Below are positions 1 through 11,161 of a stretch of DNA of 64,000 nucleotides, in pieces (within the stretch, counting starts at the first letter, position 1; every line of letters begins with the position of its first letter). The position numbers and the translations under genes are program-made. The notes beneath the pieces were generated by a model, which saw only the letters and a program-made list of their open reading frames with translations, made no database searches and was not told the DNA's origin. The stretch is from Buxus sempervirens. Its lineage: Eukaryota > Streptophyta > Magnoliopsida > Buxales > Buxaceae. The stretch spans positions 42,649,949 through 42,713,948 of the forward strand of contig OX387182.1 of NCBI GenBank assembly GCA_947561395.2. Reading direction: 5' to 3'.

Positions 1-1380
1 TTGTGGTTCATTGTTCAATGTACCTTGGGTTTTTCCCCCTCATTTTAATGTGTTTCTGAAATTGTTTAAGCTGTCATTTGCAATAAGATTTTTTTCCATT
101 TCTCCCCCTATACATTGTGATCTTGAAGTTCTTTGTGCTTGAGTGATGGGTTTTTTTTTCTGAGACAACTTCCCATCTTCAATCAATGATATATTTTGTT
201 ACTAAAGCTGACTTTGCTTTTCTGATTTATTTATTTATTATTTATTTTTCCTTTCATATTGTTTGATTTTGTTTCCCTTTTTTTTTCCTTTGATTGTTTG
301 GCTTTGGTGCCGGAGGCAGCATTAGTGGTGCTTTTGACTGGTAAACATGTGTTTGCTTGGTGTTTCAATGTTCTGATGCTGTTCTTATCATGCTTTTTTC
401 TGGTTTGATTTTATTGAAATGTTCTGTTTTTTATACTTATTTTAAAATATGGGACTCACTTTCGTTTATTGTTTTTTTCTGTTGGAATTTTTTCCAATGG
501 ACAAGAGGTTATCTGGAAGGTTTTGGGACCCTGACTCTGTTCAACTTACTTTATTTCTGAAAATTTGATTATCCATTGTTCTTTGAGAATGGGAGATAAT
601 TTTATTTTCCTTGTAGATTGGTTGGTCACTGAATTCACATTGAAAGTTGCAATCAAGAATAGAAACCTATCGCATCAAACCACATCCTTGGTATTTGATG
701 CCACAAATTTTGATTTATCTTCTATTAAAATGGACATCATCGCTGTATCTTGTCCTAGGAAATTGAGAACTTAGCTGGTTTTTGGGACTCGCGGTGTTTA
801 CCTCTAGAACAGCCTTTTTTTCTCAACTATAAATGCCTGACGTGCTCGCGAGCAGGTCAGGAATTTTATTTCAAGTAGAATACAACTAAGATGTTAATAT
901 TTCCCAATAGTAAATGAATAGATTATCAAAAAAGGCATCACATTGGATCTCTACTTCTCAAGGTTCCTAGATCAGATATTTATCTTTTTGATCGTTTAGC
1001 AAAGGGGATTAAAGTGTGAACCAATGTTTATTGTAACTATTCTAAGTTTCTTATTGTGCAAGATTTATACCAAAATTCTGGGAAGTTTCATCTTATGATT
1101 TTGTGAAGGAGAATGTGATCATGTCCTACTGTATTCTGTATAATATAACAATACCATTCCATTAATTTAGAAAAAGTGGATGATTCTGCTACTTGCAACT
1201 TCTCATGTTGTAAATCGAAAGTTGGTTGTAAGATTTTGTATTTTTTTATGTTTTTTCAAATAATGTCCTATTTGTAAACCTATTTTATTATTATATTATA
1301 GTAGTTTTTTTTCCTCATAGTTATTAATTACAAAGGAATTGCTCAACGCACCATTTCTTTGGTAGCCCATGTTTTTGCTG
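1..1380. other. AT-rich stretch with possible end of an unidentified plus-strand gene
   Basis: The stretch is T-rich on the plus strand, as plant introns are. Short segments look exonic. One near 310-340 ends at a good donor (TGACTG then GTAAAC). Another, from about 617, follows a TTTTCCTTGTAG acceptor and stays open for about 50 codons to a TAG at 772-774. I do not recognise the encoded residues. It could be the 3' end of a gene lying mostly left of the window, or chance. From 780 to 1380 I see nothing beyond AT-rich DNA. Confidence 0.25.
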
Positions 1381-1381
1381 G

Positions 1382-1403
1382 TATATATATATATATATAT
1401 ATA
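1382..1403. repeat. (TA)n microsatellite
   Basis: Eleven uninterrupted TA units in AT-rich intergenic DNA. Confidence 0.95.
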
Positions 1404-2586
1404 GGAATCGGATTTTTCCATGGATTCATGAGAGAGCTTCAAACCCCAAGCTTTGAACACTAGACTCTGTCTAGTGTGCTCCAGAGTTTTTCTGACGTGG
1501 ATATGTAACTTTTATGTAACTTTTACATATCTGTCTAGTGGATTCTTTCAAAATGAAAAAGCTTTTCTGACGTGGCTGCCTACTTCAATCGACTGCTCAA
1601 TTTCTCAGATGAGACCCAAACGGAAGTCCTAATGATAAAGGTGGCGATTTGTCTTCAACATGTAGACTCTTTAACTGACGATTGCTCTTTATTCTTATCA
1701 TCTTTGGAACCCAAACGGAAGTCATAATGATAGGTGTGGCAACTTTTTCGCTCCTTGCTCTTTCCCCATGGACAGAGTCTCGGTAAGCAGAGGATATGTT
1801 GTAGCTTGCAATAGCTCCCTTGTTATCCTTGGAATTCTTTCCTTCCCACACTTAGGACAGGGGTAAGGAAAAAGGATTCTTGTAAAAAGAAAAAAGAAAA
1901 GGGGGAAGGGAAGAGGGATCAAGGAGTCTTTCTTTTTATGGTTCTTCTTCAACTGGTTCATTTTTTTTTTTGGTAGTGTCTTCAACTGGTTCATTACAGC
2001 TTTTAATCTGATGCTACGGTTTTAATGTCAATTTCGGGTTGCTGCCACCCAATACGAGACACGTGGGATCGAGCATTAGACAGATGCTATCAGCGGGTCT
2101 CGTCTTTCAGATCCCGGTAAGTTTTTTTTCCCATTAGGTGTCTCTCGAGATTTGGATCTGTTTTGATTTCTCGACTTGAAATTTTTTTTTAATTCCTCTT
2201 AAAATTCAAAGTTATGGATTTCAGCTGCGAGATATTCATTGTGTCTCAAAGTAACTTTGTTGATGCTACATCTGGTCTGCGTGGGCGTTATCTTTCTTCT
2301 CTATAGAGGTCTGATTCAAAAAACGAGGAAAGAACCATGGTAGTCCGCATTCGATTATATCTTTTATCTTTTTTTTGTTCCTTGTCTTTATGTTTCTTAA
2401 TTCCGCTTTTGTGCTTAATTTTGTTATGAGAAACTTGAAGCAATGCCAAATTGATGTCCTTGAAATTCTATTATGATATATGCAAGAAAATGAAATGTAA
2501 ATTCTCTCATTGAATCATTGTTTAGTTCATCTTTCACTTTTATTTTTTATAATTTCCTAAATAAACTATTGTTAATCTTGACAACT

Positions 2587-2589
<3 letters not shown>
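1404..2589. other. Intergenic DNA with a short duplicated segment
   Basis: No convincing gene. ACCCAAACGGAAGTC is followed by very similar sequence at about 1614-1650 and again at about 1709-1742, a local duplication with a period near 95 bp. A purine-rich tract at 1855-1925 produces open minus-strand frames of lysine-rich low complexity, which I do not regard as coding. Confidence 0.5.

Positions 2590-2632
<43 letters not shown>
2590..2632. repeat. (TA)n microsatellite
   Basis: About 21 TA units, starting after ACTAACA. It lies 50 bp upstream of the Helitron-like hairpin. The short ORF through it is repeat-derived. Confidence 0.95.
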
Positions 2633-2637
<5 letters not shown>

Positions 2638-2670
2638 CATCAAACATACAACAATGAAATCACATTTAAT

Positions 2671-2709
2671 TTTTACCTATCCCCGTGCATCGCACGGGGT
2701 GTTTGCTAG
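2671..2709 (+). mobile_element. Helitron-like 3' terminus (first copy)
   Basis: A perfect 8-bp stem (CCCCGTGC, loop ATC, GCACGGGG; 2681-2699) is followed 6 bp later by CTAG (2706-2709). A GC-rich hairpin just upstream of a CTRR end is the defining 3' structure of Helitrons, and GTGCATCGCAC hairpins of this kind are common in plant Helitron ends. The base after CTAG is G, not the usual T, so the exact end is uncertain. A TCTCTACTT preceded by A near 948 is a possible but weak 5' end. Confidence 0.55.
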
Positions 2710-2907
2710 GTTTTTTCCTTGAATTCCTTGAAGCTCTCTAAGAGCTTCAAACCTGCAATTCTCAACCTTTGTAGCTCCATGTCCTTGCTGACGTGGCAGC
2801 AAGACCCAAAACGTCCTCCCTCTTTCCTTATTAAATTTTAATCTCTTCATTTGCCAAACATTTTAGTCTCCTCGTTTGCCGAACCGAACAATTGAGAACT
2901 TTACCAG

Positions 2908-3053
2908 AAGATTGCCTGAAGAATGAGAATCGCTTCTACCAGCATCTCTTATCATATGCACATTGACTTTCAAACCTAAGATTGCCTAAAGAATGAGAAT
3001 CGCTTCTAGCTACCAGCATCTCTTATCATATGCACATTGACGCTCAAACCTTT
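2908..3053. repeat. Tandem duplication, about 72-bp unit
   Basis: Two adjacent copies begin AAGATTGCCT and run through GAATGAGAATCGCTTCTA and CAGCATCTCTTATCATATG to CAAACCT. The second copy has a 4-bp insertion (GCTA). No coding content. Confidence 0.9.
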
Positions 3054-3359
3054 GAATGCTACTCTGGCTCTCCAAATTGGTGTCCTGCAGGAAAAATAAT
3101 AACAATGAACAAATAATAAAGAAATAATAATGAAGGCCAAAAAAAAAAGTAACATTTAAATGACGAGGCATTGTTTTCAACCGGGTTCACTTATAATGGA
3201 AGAAAGAGAATCTTAAAATTAATCCACTTTCTAATATACAATGATTTAAAAGGCCTTAATGGCTCAAATCCCATAATAGTTATAGTTCAAACATGTGGCT
3301 CATATGCTCGGAAAAACAGAGAAACGTGTTTCCCCATTGTAACAGATTCTTTCTAATTT

Positions 3360-3900
3360 CCTTTGCTTTATTTTGGTAACTTGCTGCATGTTTGCTAATT
3401 TCCTTTGTGATTTTAGCAATTATATATTTGCTTTATTTTGGTTGTTTGATACATGTTTGCTGAATTTCTATGTGATTCTCTGCTGTGAACCAGTAGTTCA
3501 ATTTTCTTTTCAACATAAGAATTTGGTTCCTGTATGATTTGTTTTATGATAACAGTAGTCTCGTATTCATTTGGAACTGATTAAAAATAGTTCACTAGGA
3601 CTATTTTAACCATACAGTGCCCCATAAGATTCATATGCTATATATGGGTAGTTAAAATGAGAAATTTAATTTTAGTGTAACTCATCATTCATTTTAAAAT
3701 TCATATGCTATATATGAGTAGTTAAAATGAGATTTAATTTTAGTACTCATCATTCATTTTATTCATATATTTTACTTCATTTTAGTCGTCTGCTACATGT
3801 TTGCTAGATTTCGTATGTTTGCTGGACCATATATTGCTATATGTATGTTGTAAAGAAAGACCATATATTGTTATATGTATGTTGTAAAGATTTGTTTTCT
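3360..3900. repeat. Cluster of short tandem duplications
   Basis: Three duplications lie close together. A CTTTATTTTGGT... segment occurs near 3364 and 3430. A segment of about 67 bp with CATATGCTATATATG and GTAGTTAAAATGAGA occurs at about 3632 and 3700. ACCATATATTG(C/T)TATATGTATGTTGTAAAGA occurs twice at 3829-3890. All are AT-rich and noncoding, consistent with replication slippage. Confidence 0.8.
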
Positions 3901-4710
3901 TGAAGCACTCTAAGAGCTTTAGAGTTCAGACTCTCAATCATGGTAAATCCAAAGCCATCTTCTAAGGTGGTTGCATACTTGGAGACTTGGTTTTATATTC
4001 TTTTATTTCTCACACCAAAACCTATAATCGAAGAAAACATCTCTCACAACCACAACTCAAAACAATGACAATTCAAAGATCAGAAAACAAAATTGGAAAC
4101 CATGGCTATTGGTCTTCTATTCACTATCTTTATTTCGTCTTCTTTCTCCAAATGTTTCCTTTCATGTAGCCTGTTTGTTGGTATTCTTCTCACACAGGCC
4201 TTACTTGCAGTCAATTACAGCTATATTTCATCTCTTTCTTAGCATTTTGTAGAAAAATCTTTCAGTGTTCTTATGTTTCTTTCCAAAGTGGAATACAAAA
4301 TATCAGACAAGTTCCACTTATGTTTGAATTATTATGTTCTTAATTAAATTTCCTATCAGCCTACCTTTGTTACATCGTGTTTTTAACTCTTCATAATGAT
4401 TTGCTGATGTTTTATTTTAGATGGTCTATAATAAATTTACTAATAATTAAATTCATGCTTGATATTGTAGGAGTTTTTGTGTATTTATTTGTCTACATAT
4501 GACCTTACATGCTTATAACAACATTTTGTGGATTTATTTGTAAAATATCAGCAAGTATAGGAATTCATTTTTTTATTTCTGTATTGTATTTGTTCAAACA
4601 AAACATCACCCTGCTTTGTGACAAGTATGAAACAAAAGAAAGAACCCTGCTTAAAATATTTTATTTTATTTTTCTTCAACAACTGCCACTGTATGCATAC
4701 ATTGAGGGTG

Positions 4711-4942
4711 CTTGCTGGGAGCAAGATGCTAAATACTATGAGGACATGTTTGATGAGCAAGGGATACCAACAACGATCACATGGGGCTATGGTGGTAAGG
4801 AAGTAGCCATGGAAGGATAATGGGATAACTAGAAAACAAGGTAAAGTCTAGGTTTATTGTTGATGGAGAGTATACATATGCCCCTGACATGCCATGAGCC
4901 TATGATGATATGGGGAATCCTTACAATATTTTGGATTTGCTG
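4711..4942 (+). pseudogene. Decayed exon of SnRK1 beta subunit (AKIN-beta), glycogen-binding domain
   Basis: AKIN-beta subunits bridge the SnRK1 kinase alpha and gamma subunits and carry a carbohydrate-binding AMPK1_CBM domain. Here the frame reads DEQGIPTTITWGYGGKEVAMEG, matching the start of that domain, then stops at 4820. In another frame RFIVDGEYTYAPDMP and, after a stop, YDDMGNPYNILDLL match the end of the domain. About 25 central residues are missing. The last codon is followed by GTAAAT, a plausible ancestral donor, so this was an intron-bearing genomic copy, not a processed one. No other exon of the gene is visible nearby. It sits within the candidate Helitron interval. Two stops, a frameshift and an internal deletion make it non-functional. 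Confidence 0.85.
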
Positions 4943-6980
<2,038 letters not shown>

Positions 6981-7018
6981 TTAATATATCCCAGTGCATC
7001 GCACGGGGTATTTGCTAG
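6981..7018 (+). mobile_element. Helitron-like 3' terminus (second copy)
   Basis: The hairpin (arms CCCAGTGC and GCACGGGG around ATC, one mismatch) and the following TATTTGCTAG match the first copy at 2681-2709 almost base for base. The preceding AATTTAATATATC is also similar to the first copy. CTAG is at 7015-7018. Confidence 0.55.
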
Positions 7019-7627
7019 GCTGAGAAGGCAAAGAAAAATAAACAAAGTAAACAGGGTTCGTGGAAACAGACCGTGAGCTGCTTGTTTTGAGAATAAACAC
7101 AAAAATCAGATACTAATGTATATTTCCGGTTATTCTTGCTACGTCCTCAGGAAACTTCTCCTGTTAATTAAACTGCTTTCAATAATGTGAAACCAATTCA
7201 GCCGATAATTGGAACTTTTCACAAAGCAAAGAAGACCAAACGCTGATGAGATCGATGATCTTTTTTTTGGAAGCATTCTCCAAGATAATGTCACTCCCAT
7301 CCCAACTTGGCATTTATTTGTATCTTGGGTTGAAATGTTGCGGTGATTATCTCGATTTTGAAGGGGGTCTACAGTTCAGGTTGATCCCATGGAGATTAAT
7401 GAAAGGAATTATGGCAGAAATCCTTTTTATTTTTAATCCTCTCGGATGATGCAAGAGGATGCAACTTTGTAAGATTTGTTCACTCAATTGAAGGTTGCCT
7501 GTTTCACTAAGAAAAAAAGAAAAAAAACGAATGGGGGTTTGCATCTAAATATGGATGAGCACTAAAACAGAGGCTTTAAAGCCAAGACGCTCTTCTGAAT
7601 CAAATGGATCAGGCTCCAATTTCAATC
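7019..7627. other. Noncoding stretch
   Basis: Only short ORFs without recognisable motifs. A 67-codon frame at 7246-7449 is not supported by any domain. Probably 3' flank of the minus-strand ORF at 7833-8078. Confidence 0.4.
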
Positions 7628-7737
7628 AGAAGTCATAAGGTTTTACTGACAATGGGAAGAGGCAAAAGATACATATATTAATTTCGACAGAAAATCAAAA
7701 GTCACAAGGTTTTACTGACAACTGGAAAGGGCAAATA
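7628..7737. repeat. Direct repeat downstream of the small minus-strand ORF
   Basis: AGTCATAAGGTTTTACTGAC followed by AATGGGAAGAGGCAAA (7628 onward) recurs at about 7699 as AGTCACAAGGTTTTACTGAC followed by AACTGGAAAGGGCAAA, a period near 70 bp. It would lie in the 3'UTR of that ORF. Confidence 0.8.
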
Positions 7738-7832
7738 TTTGGGATTTACACAGAGAGAGCTTGAAACTGAAGGAGAAAGAAACAAGTAGCCTGCTTTCAC
7801 GCCTTGGATGATTCCATCCACTGTTGCTGTTC

Positions 7833-8078
7833 TCATAGGCTTAAGCATTCGACGAGCATGGACACTGAATCCTCGGTGCATAGAATAGGCCACCTCGTTA
7901 ACCGGGATCGGCCTGAACCTGAAGCCTGCAGCGACCTCACGTCTCCTTCTTCGACTCGAAGCACCGCCTGGTTAGGCTCGACAGTGGGGGCCTTGGCCTT
8001 CCCAATTGAGAAGATGGTTTCACCCTTCTCACGAAGCTTCGCGAATTCGACTGTCCAAATATCTATCAAAGCAGACAC
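7833..8078 (-). CDS. Small 81-residue protein of unknown function
   Basis: The complete ORF starts MSALIDIWTVEFAKLREKGE, an amphipathic start with alternating hydrophobic and charged residues, and ends SVSMLVECLSL. The middle is basic and low in hydrophobicity; there is no signal peptide or membrane segment. A minus-strand TATA box (CTATAAAAGG, 8221-8230) lies about 140 bp upstream of the ATG, a suitable distance for a short 5'UTR. The region is richer in GC than its surroundings, also suggesting coding. The ends give an impression of small conserved plant proteins of unknown function, but I cannot name the family from sequence alone. A lone ORF in a repeat-rich setting may also be a captured fragment. 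Confidence 0.5.
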   Translation of the reverse strand: MSALIDIWTVEFAKLREKGETIFSIGKAKAPTVEPNQAVLRVEEGDVRSLQASGSGRSRLTRWPILCTEDSVSMLVECLSL

Positions 8079-8220
8079 TGTAATACGTTTGTTTCACCAC
8101 GAGGCACAAAAATGCTCAAACGGAAATAGGCAACGCTCAAAGAAAAGGAATAAACGGTTGCTGTATTCAGGGACACTGGATAATGCTTATAACGATGAGA
8201 CACCCAGGAGGGTCTTTGGA

Positions 8221-8230
8221 CCTTTTATAG
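8221..8230 (-). promoter_or_regulatory. TATA box for the small minus-strand ORF
   Basis: On the minus strand this reads CTATAAAAGG, a near-consensus plant TATA box. Initiation about 30 bp downstream would give a 5'UTR of roughly 110 bases before the ATG at 8078. Confidence 0.5.
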
Positions 8231-8591
8231 GAGAAGAGATTGATTATCAGTTCTTTCATTGATAAGGAAGATACATCAGTGTGCTCTGCAATGGTGATTG
8301 TAGGATTTGTGGGCATTTACGTTTCCAAGTCCCAAATCAGCTGCTCCCACCACAGAAAGAAAATGAAACCGCTGCTTGACCTGTTTCCCTGGCTTTTTTG
8401 TTAGAATTAAGACGTTTTTACCCACTTCTGTCTCCTGCGCATCCGTCTCTCTTTTCTGTTTCTTGACTCAACCAATTGCTTAGCGATCCTATGGGCGTTT
8501 TATCTGTAGTCTTAAGTAAAGCCTCTGTAAGAAGGTGTAAACACGTGTCTTGTGACCTAAAACTATTAGTTATATTTGCATCTATAAAACG

Positions 8592-8682
8592 TGTTTGCCT
8601 CCTGTGAGGTTAGGGTTTTTTTTGGATGGAATTGTGTTGCCTCCTGTGAGGTTAGGGTTTTTTTGGGATGGAATTGTGAGGT
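8592..8682. repeat. Tandem duplication, about 46-bp unit
   Basis: TTGCCTCCTGTGAGGTTAGG plus a T run and GGATGGAATTGTG occurs twice in succession, and GTGAGGTTAGG occurs a third time in part. It lies just upstream of the possible exon at 8849. Confidence 0.85.
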
Positions 8683-8848
8683 TAGGTTGCGGACAGATCC
8701 TAGCAGGGAGTGAATTGATTGCCCTTGGTCCTCATCCTTCTCTTCTCATTTATTCAAAACCGCTCGTGGTTTTCAAAAGCCACCTCTCCTCTTATCAGAA
8801 CCAAACCCATGGTTACCTTCTCACAATCTCCAAAACCCAGAAAAAAGT

Positions 8849-8964
8849 ATGGAAGCCGGGAACCAATTAGGCGTTGCGGCGCATCAAAGCACCAGTCAAG
8901 AAACCGGATTTCTCGACTCATCTTTGAAAGAATCTGTTTATCGTACTGGACTGAAGGAGGTACG
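8849..8964 (+). other. Possible first coding exon of an unidentified gene
   Basis: An ATG in good context (AAAGTATGGAA) opens a polar frame beginning MEAGNQLGVAAHQSTSQETG and continuing to a possible donor near 8961 (GGAG then GTACGA). I do not recognise it. It may be the 5' part of the same transcript as the CNNM-like exon 110 bp further on, or a separate captured fragment. Confidence 0.3.
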
Positions 8965-9067
8965 ACAATGGAGTTCGTTGATGAGCTGTTATTTTTTTCT
9001 TTTTGCAAGTTTAACATTGTTTTGTCTGTTATTAGGGTTTGACTTTAGAAGAGACTGAAGGTATTTT

Positions 9068-9237
9068 GTGGCGGTAGAATATCGATGCTGCGAAACACAC
9101 TTCTTCACTCATACACTGATACTCGTTTTGTTCACTGGGTTGATGTCTGGACTCACGTTGGGGCTCATGTCATTGACTCTCGTCGATCTCGAACTTCTTG
9201 CCAAATCTGGAACCCCCAAAGATAGGGAGCACGTTGG
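9068..9237 (+). pseudogene. First exon of a CNNM/DUF21 (CBS-domain) membrane protein, start codon lost
   Basis: CNNM/DUF21 proteins are membrane proteins linked to divalent-cation transport; the family has an N-terminal membrane domain followed by CBS domains. The frame shows VEYRCCETHFF, then TGLMSGLTLGLMSLTLVDLE and LLAKSGTPKDREH, the characteristic N-terminal start of the DUF21 domain in the plant subfamily that begins MAVEY. Here the initiator position is GTG instead of ATG, and about three residues are missing from the first membrane helix. The exon ends at a plausible donor (CACGTTG then GTATTT). I could not find the next exon (the family continues with AAKILPVVKNQH-like sequence) anywhere up to 15 kb, so the gene is truncated. 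Confidence 0.8.
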
Positions 9238-11161
9238 TATTTTTTGGGTTCTCTGCTCTCCAATGTCTCATCTTCTTCTGTTTATGTTTGAGATCATGGT
9301 TTTACGAATGGATTGTTTATCAATCCTTTTCTCTTTCCGTATATCGTTGGTTCATTTAAGCAAACGATTTGGATGTATGACCCCTTTTGAATAAATGGAT
9401 CTTTCAATAGATGAGGCACAACTAATCTTTCTGGAACCAGAAAGGTATAACAGCTCATTTATTTTGTCTACCCTTTTGATACACTTGCATCGTCTTCCAT
9501 TTATCAAAACGGTGCTGTGTCGCCGTTTTTTCTAGGGTCTGCCTGGATTTGGTCTGGTATTAAGTCATACTAATTAATGTTGGATATCCTGGTTCGTCAA
9601 TGGATTAGCATTTTCCTATTATATGTAGGTTGGATTTTTCCTTCTTTTTTTTCGGGTGCAATTTAAGTATCTTCCTTAGGCATGTAAATTCCCAATTCAT
9701 TGTTATTTCCGGGATAGCTAGGCATGTAGAAGTCTCGGTTCATTGTTATCTCTGCTTTTTATTCCTTTATTAAATATTCTTAATCATATACGTAGCCAGG
9801 TGGGTTGAAATTTTTGAGATGGTATTCTGATTTGTTAATGGGCTGGCCTTGGTCTATTATCTGGTTTTTGAATTTCCAGTTTAATTATGTAGGATATGTA
9901 AAAGTCCCATTTCATTGTTGTCTCCTCTTTTCATTTCTTTAAATGTTCTTAAGCATATCTAAAGCCAAGTGCATTGCAATATTTTAACATGGCCTTATCT
10001 CTTCCCCTGATATTGGTCAAAATATGTTATATCAAAGGCCATTTGTGCTCTAACTCAAAACCCTGAACCATCATTGCCATTTTCATGAAAGCAGACTTTA
10101 AGTGCATACTCTCTGACTTTACTATCAAAATTGATGTTTTACATCACCTAATGGTTAATGCAACTTGCTTATGCTTGACTGGTTATCTGGTTACTAGATG
10201 ACACAGTATAATCCTTTTCTATACATGCCCTTCAGCTAGGAAATCCAGAAAATGAGTTAGACTCTGTGCATCAGATTTTTGTTCTTCCATCATGTTGTGA
10301 TTTGTATATGTGGATCATCCTGCATCACTACTCATTATATGTGGGTTCATGATCCAAGTTAACCACCAACACTAACGCCTACTAAATCTTACCACTCAAT
10401 ATCAGTATCATGAATCCCATTTTGCCATCTCCAATCTATCAAAACCCATATATTTTGTCAGATAAGGTATCTTTTGAGTTGATTAGAACAGAAGATTGAA
10501 CCATAAATTCATATATTGACTTCTTCAGTAGTTGATGCATGACCACAAATCGGACAAAATGACGGAAAGGAAGTAATGAGTTGCATGTAGATTGAGTTCT
10601 GCTGCTTGTATGGATGTTATGGAATTGTTAAGTGTTTCTGCATTATTTTTCATAAACGGTTTAGTTTTCCCTGGGAGCTTTTGATGTTTCATGTGAAAAA
10701 TGGTTTAATATAAGCTCCACAAGAAACTGAAAAGTCTTGTGAAGCAAAATATTTTTGTAGTTTGAATTTTTTTCAGTTGCATAAGTTTTGGATTTTTTTT
10801 CCCCTTTAATTTAATGTACTACATTGTGAAATTGTTGGTGCTTTGTTGGTTCGTAGCTCCTTGTAGCTGGCCTTGGTTTTTTGGTTTGCAAAATCTTAAG
10901 CAACTGCTGAACTTTAATGCTGGATGGCTCTTTGAAGAATTATTGCCCTAATTTTTTGTTGCACATAGTACAGCTATGGAAACATATATATACATGTATC
11001 TATTATATGTATGTATGTTTATGCATTTAAATTCAAAGAGTGAGCAAAAAACTTTTGATTTTAATGGTGTTTATGGCGAAATATCATGTGCGATTATCCA
11101 ATTTTATGTTTTTTGGTCAGATTAATTCAGCAGAAATGAGTTCAAAACTTACAAAGCCACG
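9238..11161. other. Intron-like noncoding DNA after the CNNM-like exon
   Basis: T-rich plus-strand DNA without a coding signal. An internal repeat is visible: GCATGTA.A..CCCAATTCATTGTTAT-type sequence at about 9679, again at 9720 and, with its downstream context (TTCTTAAGCATAT... GCCA.GTG), at about 9893. It looks like an ancestral intron with local duplication. Confidence 0.4.

Noticed and set aside
2518..2709. 63-codon ORF rich in Ile-Tyr
   Set aside because: Produced by the (TA)n microsatellite and the Helitron hairpin.
948..2709. Complete Helitron starting at TCTCTACTT
   Set aside because: The 5' motif is too short to be convincing and I found no second copy of it; only the 3' end is kept.
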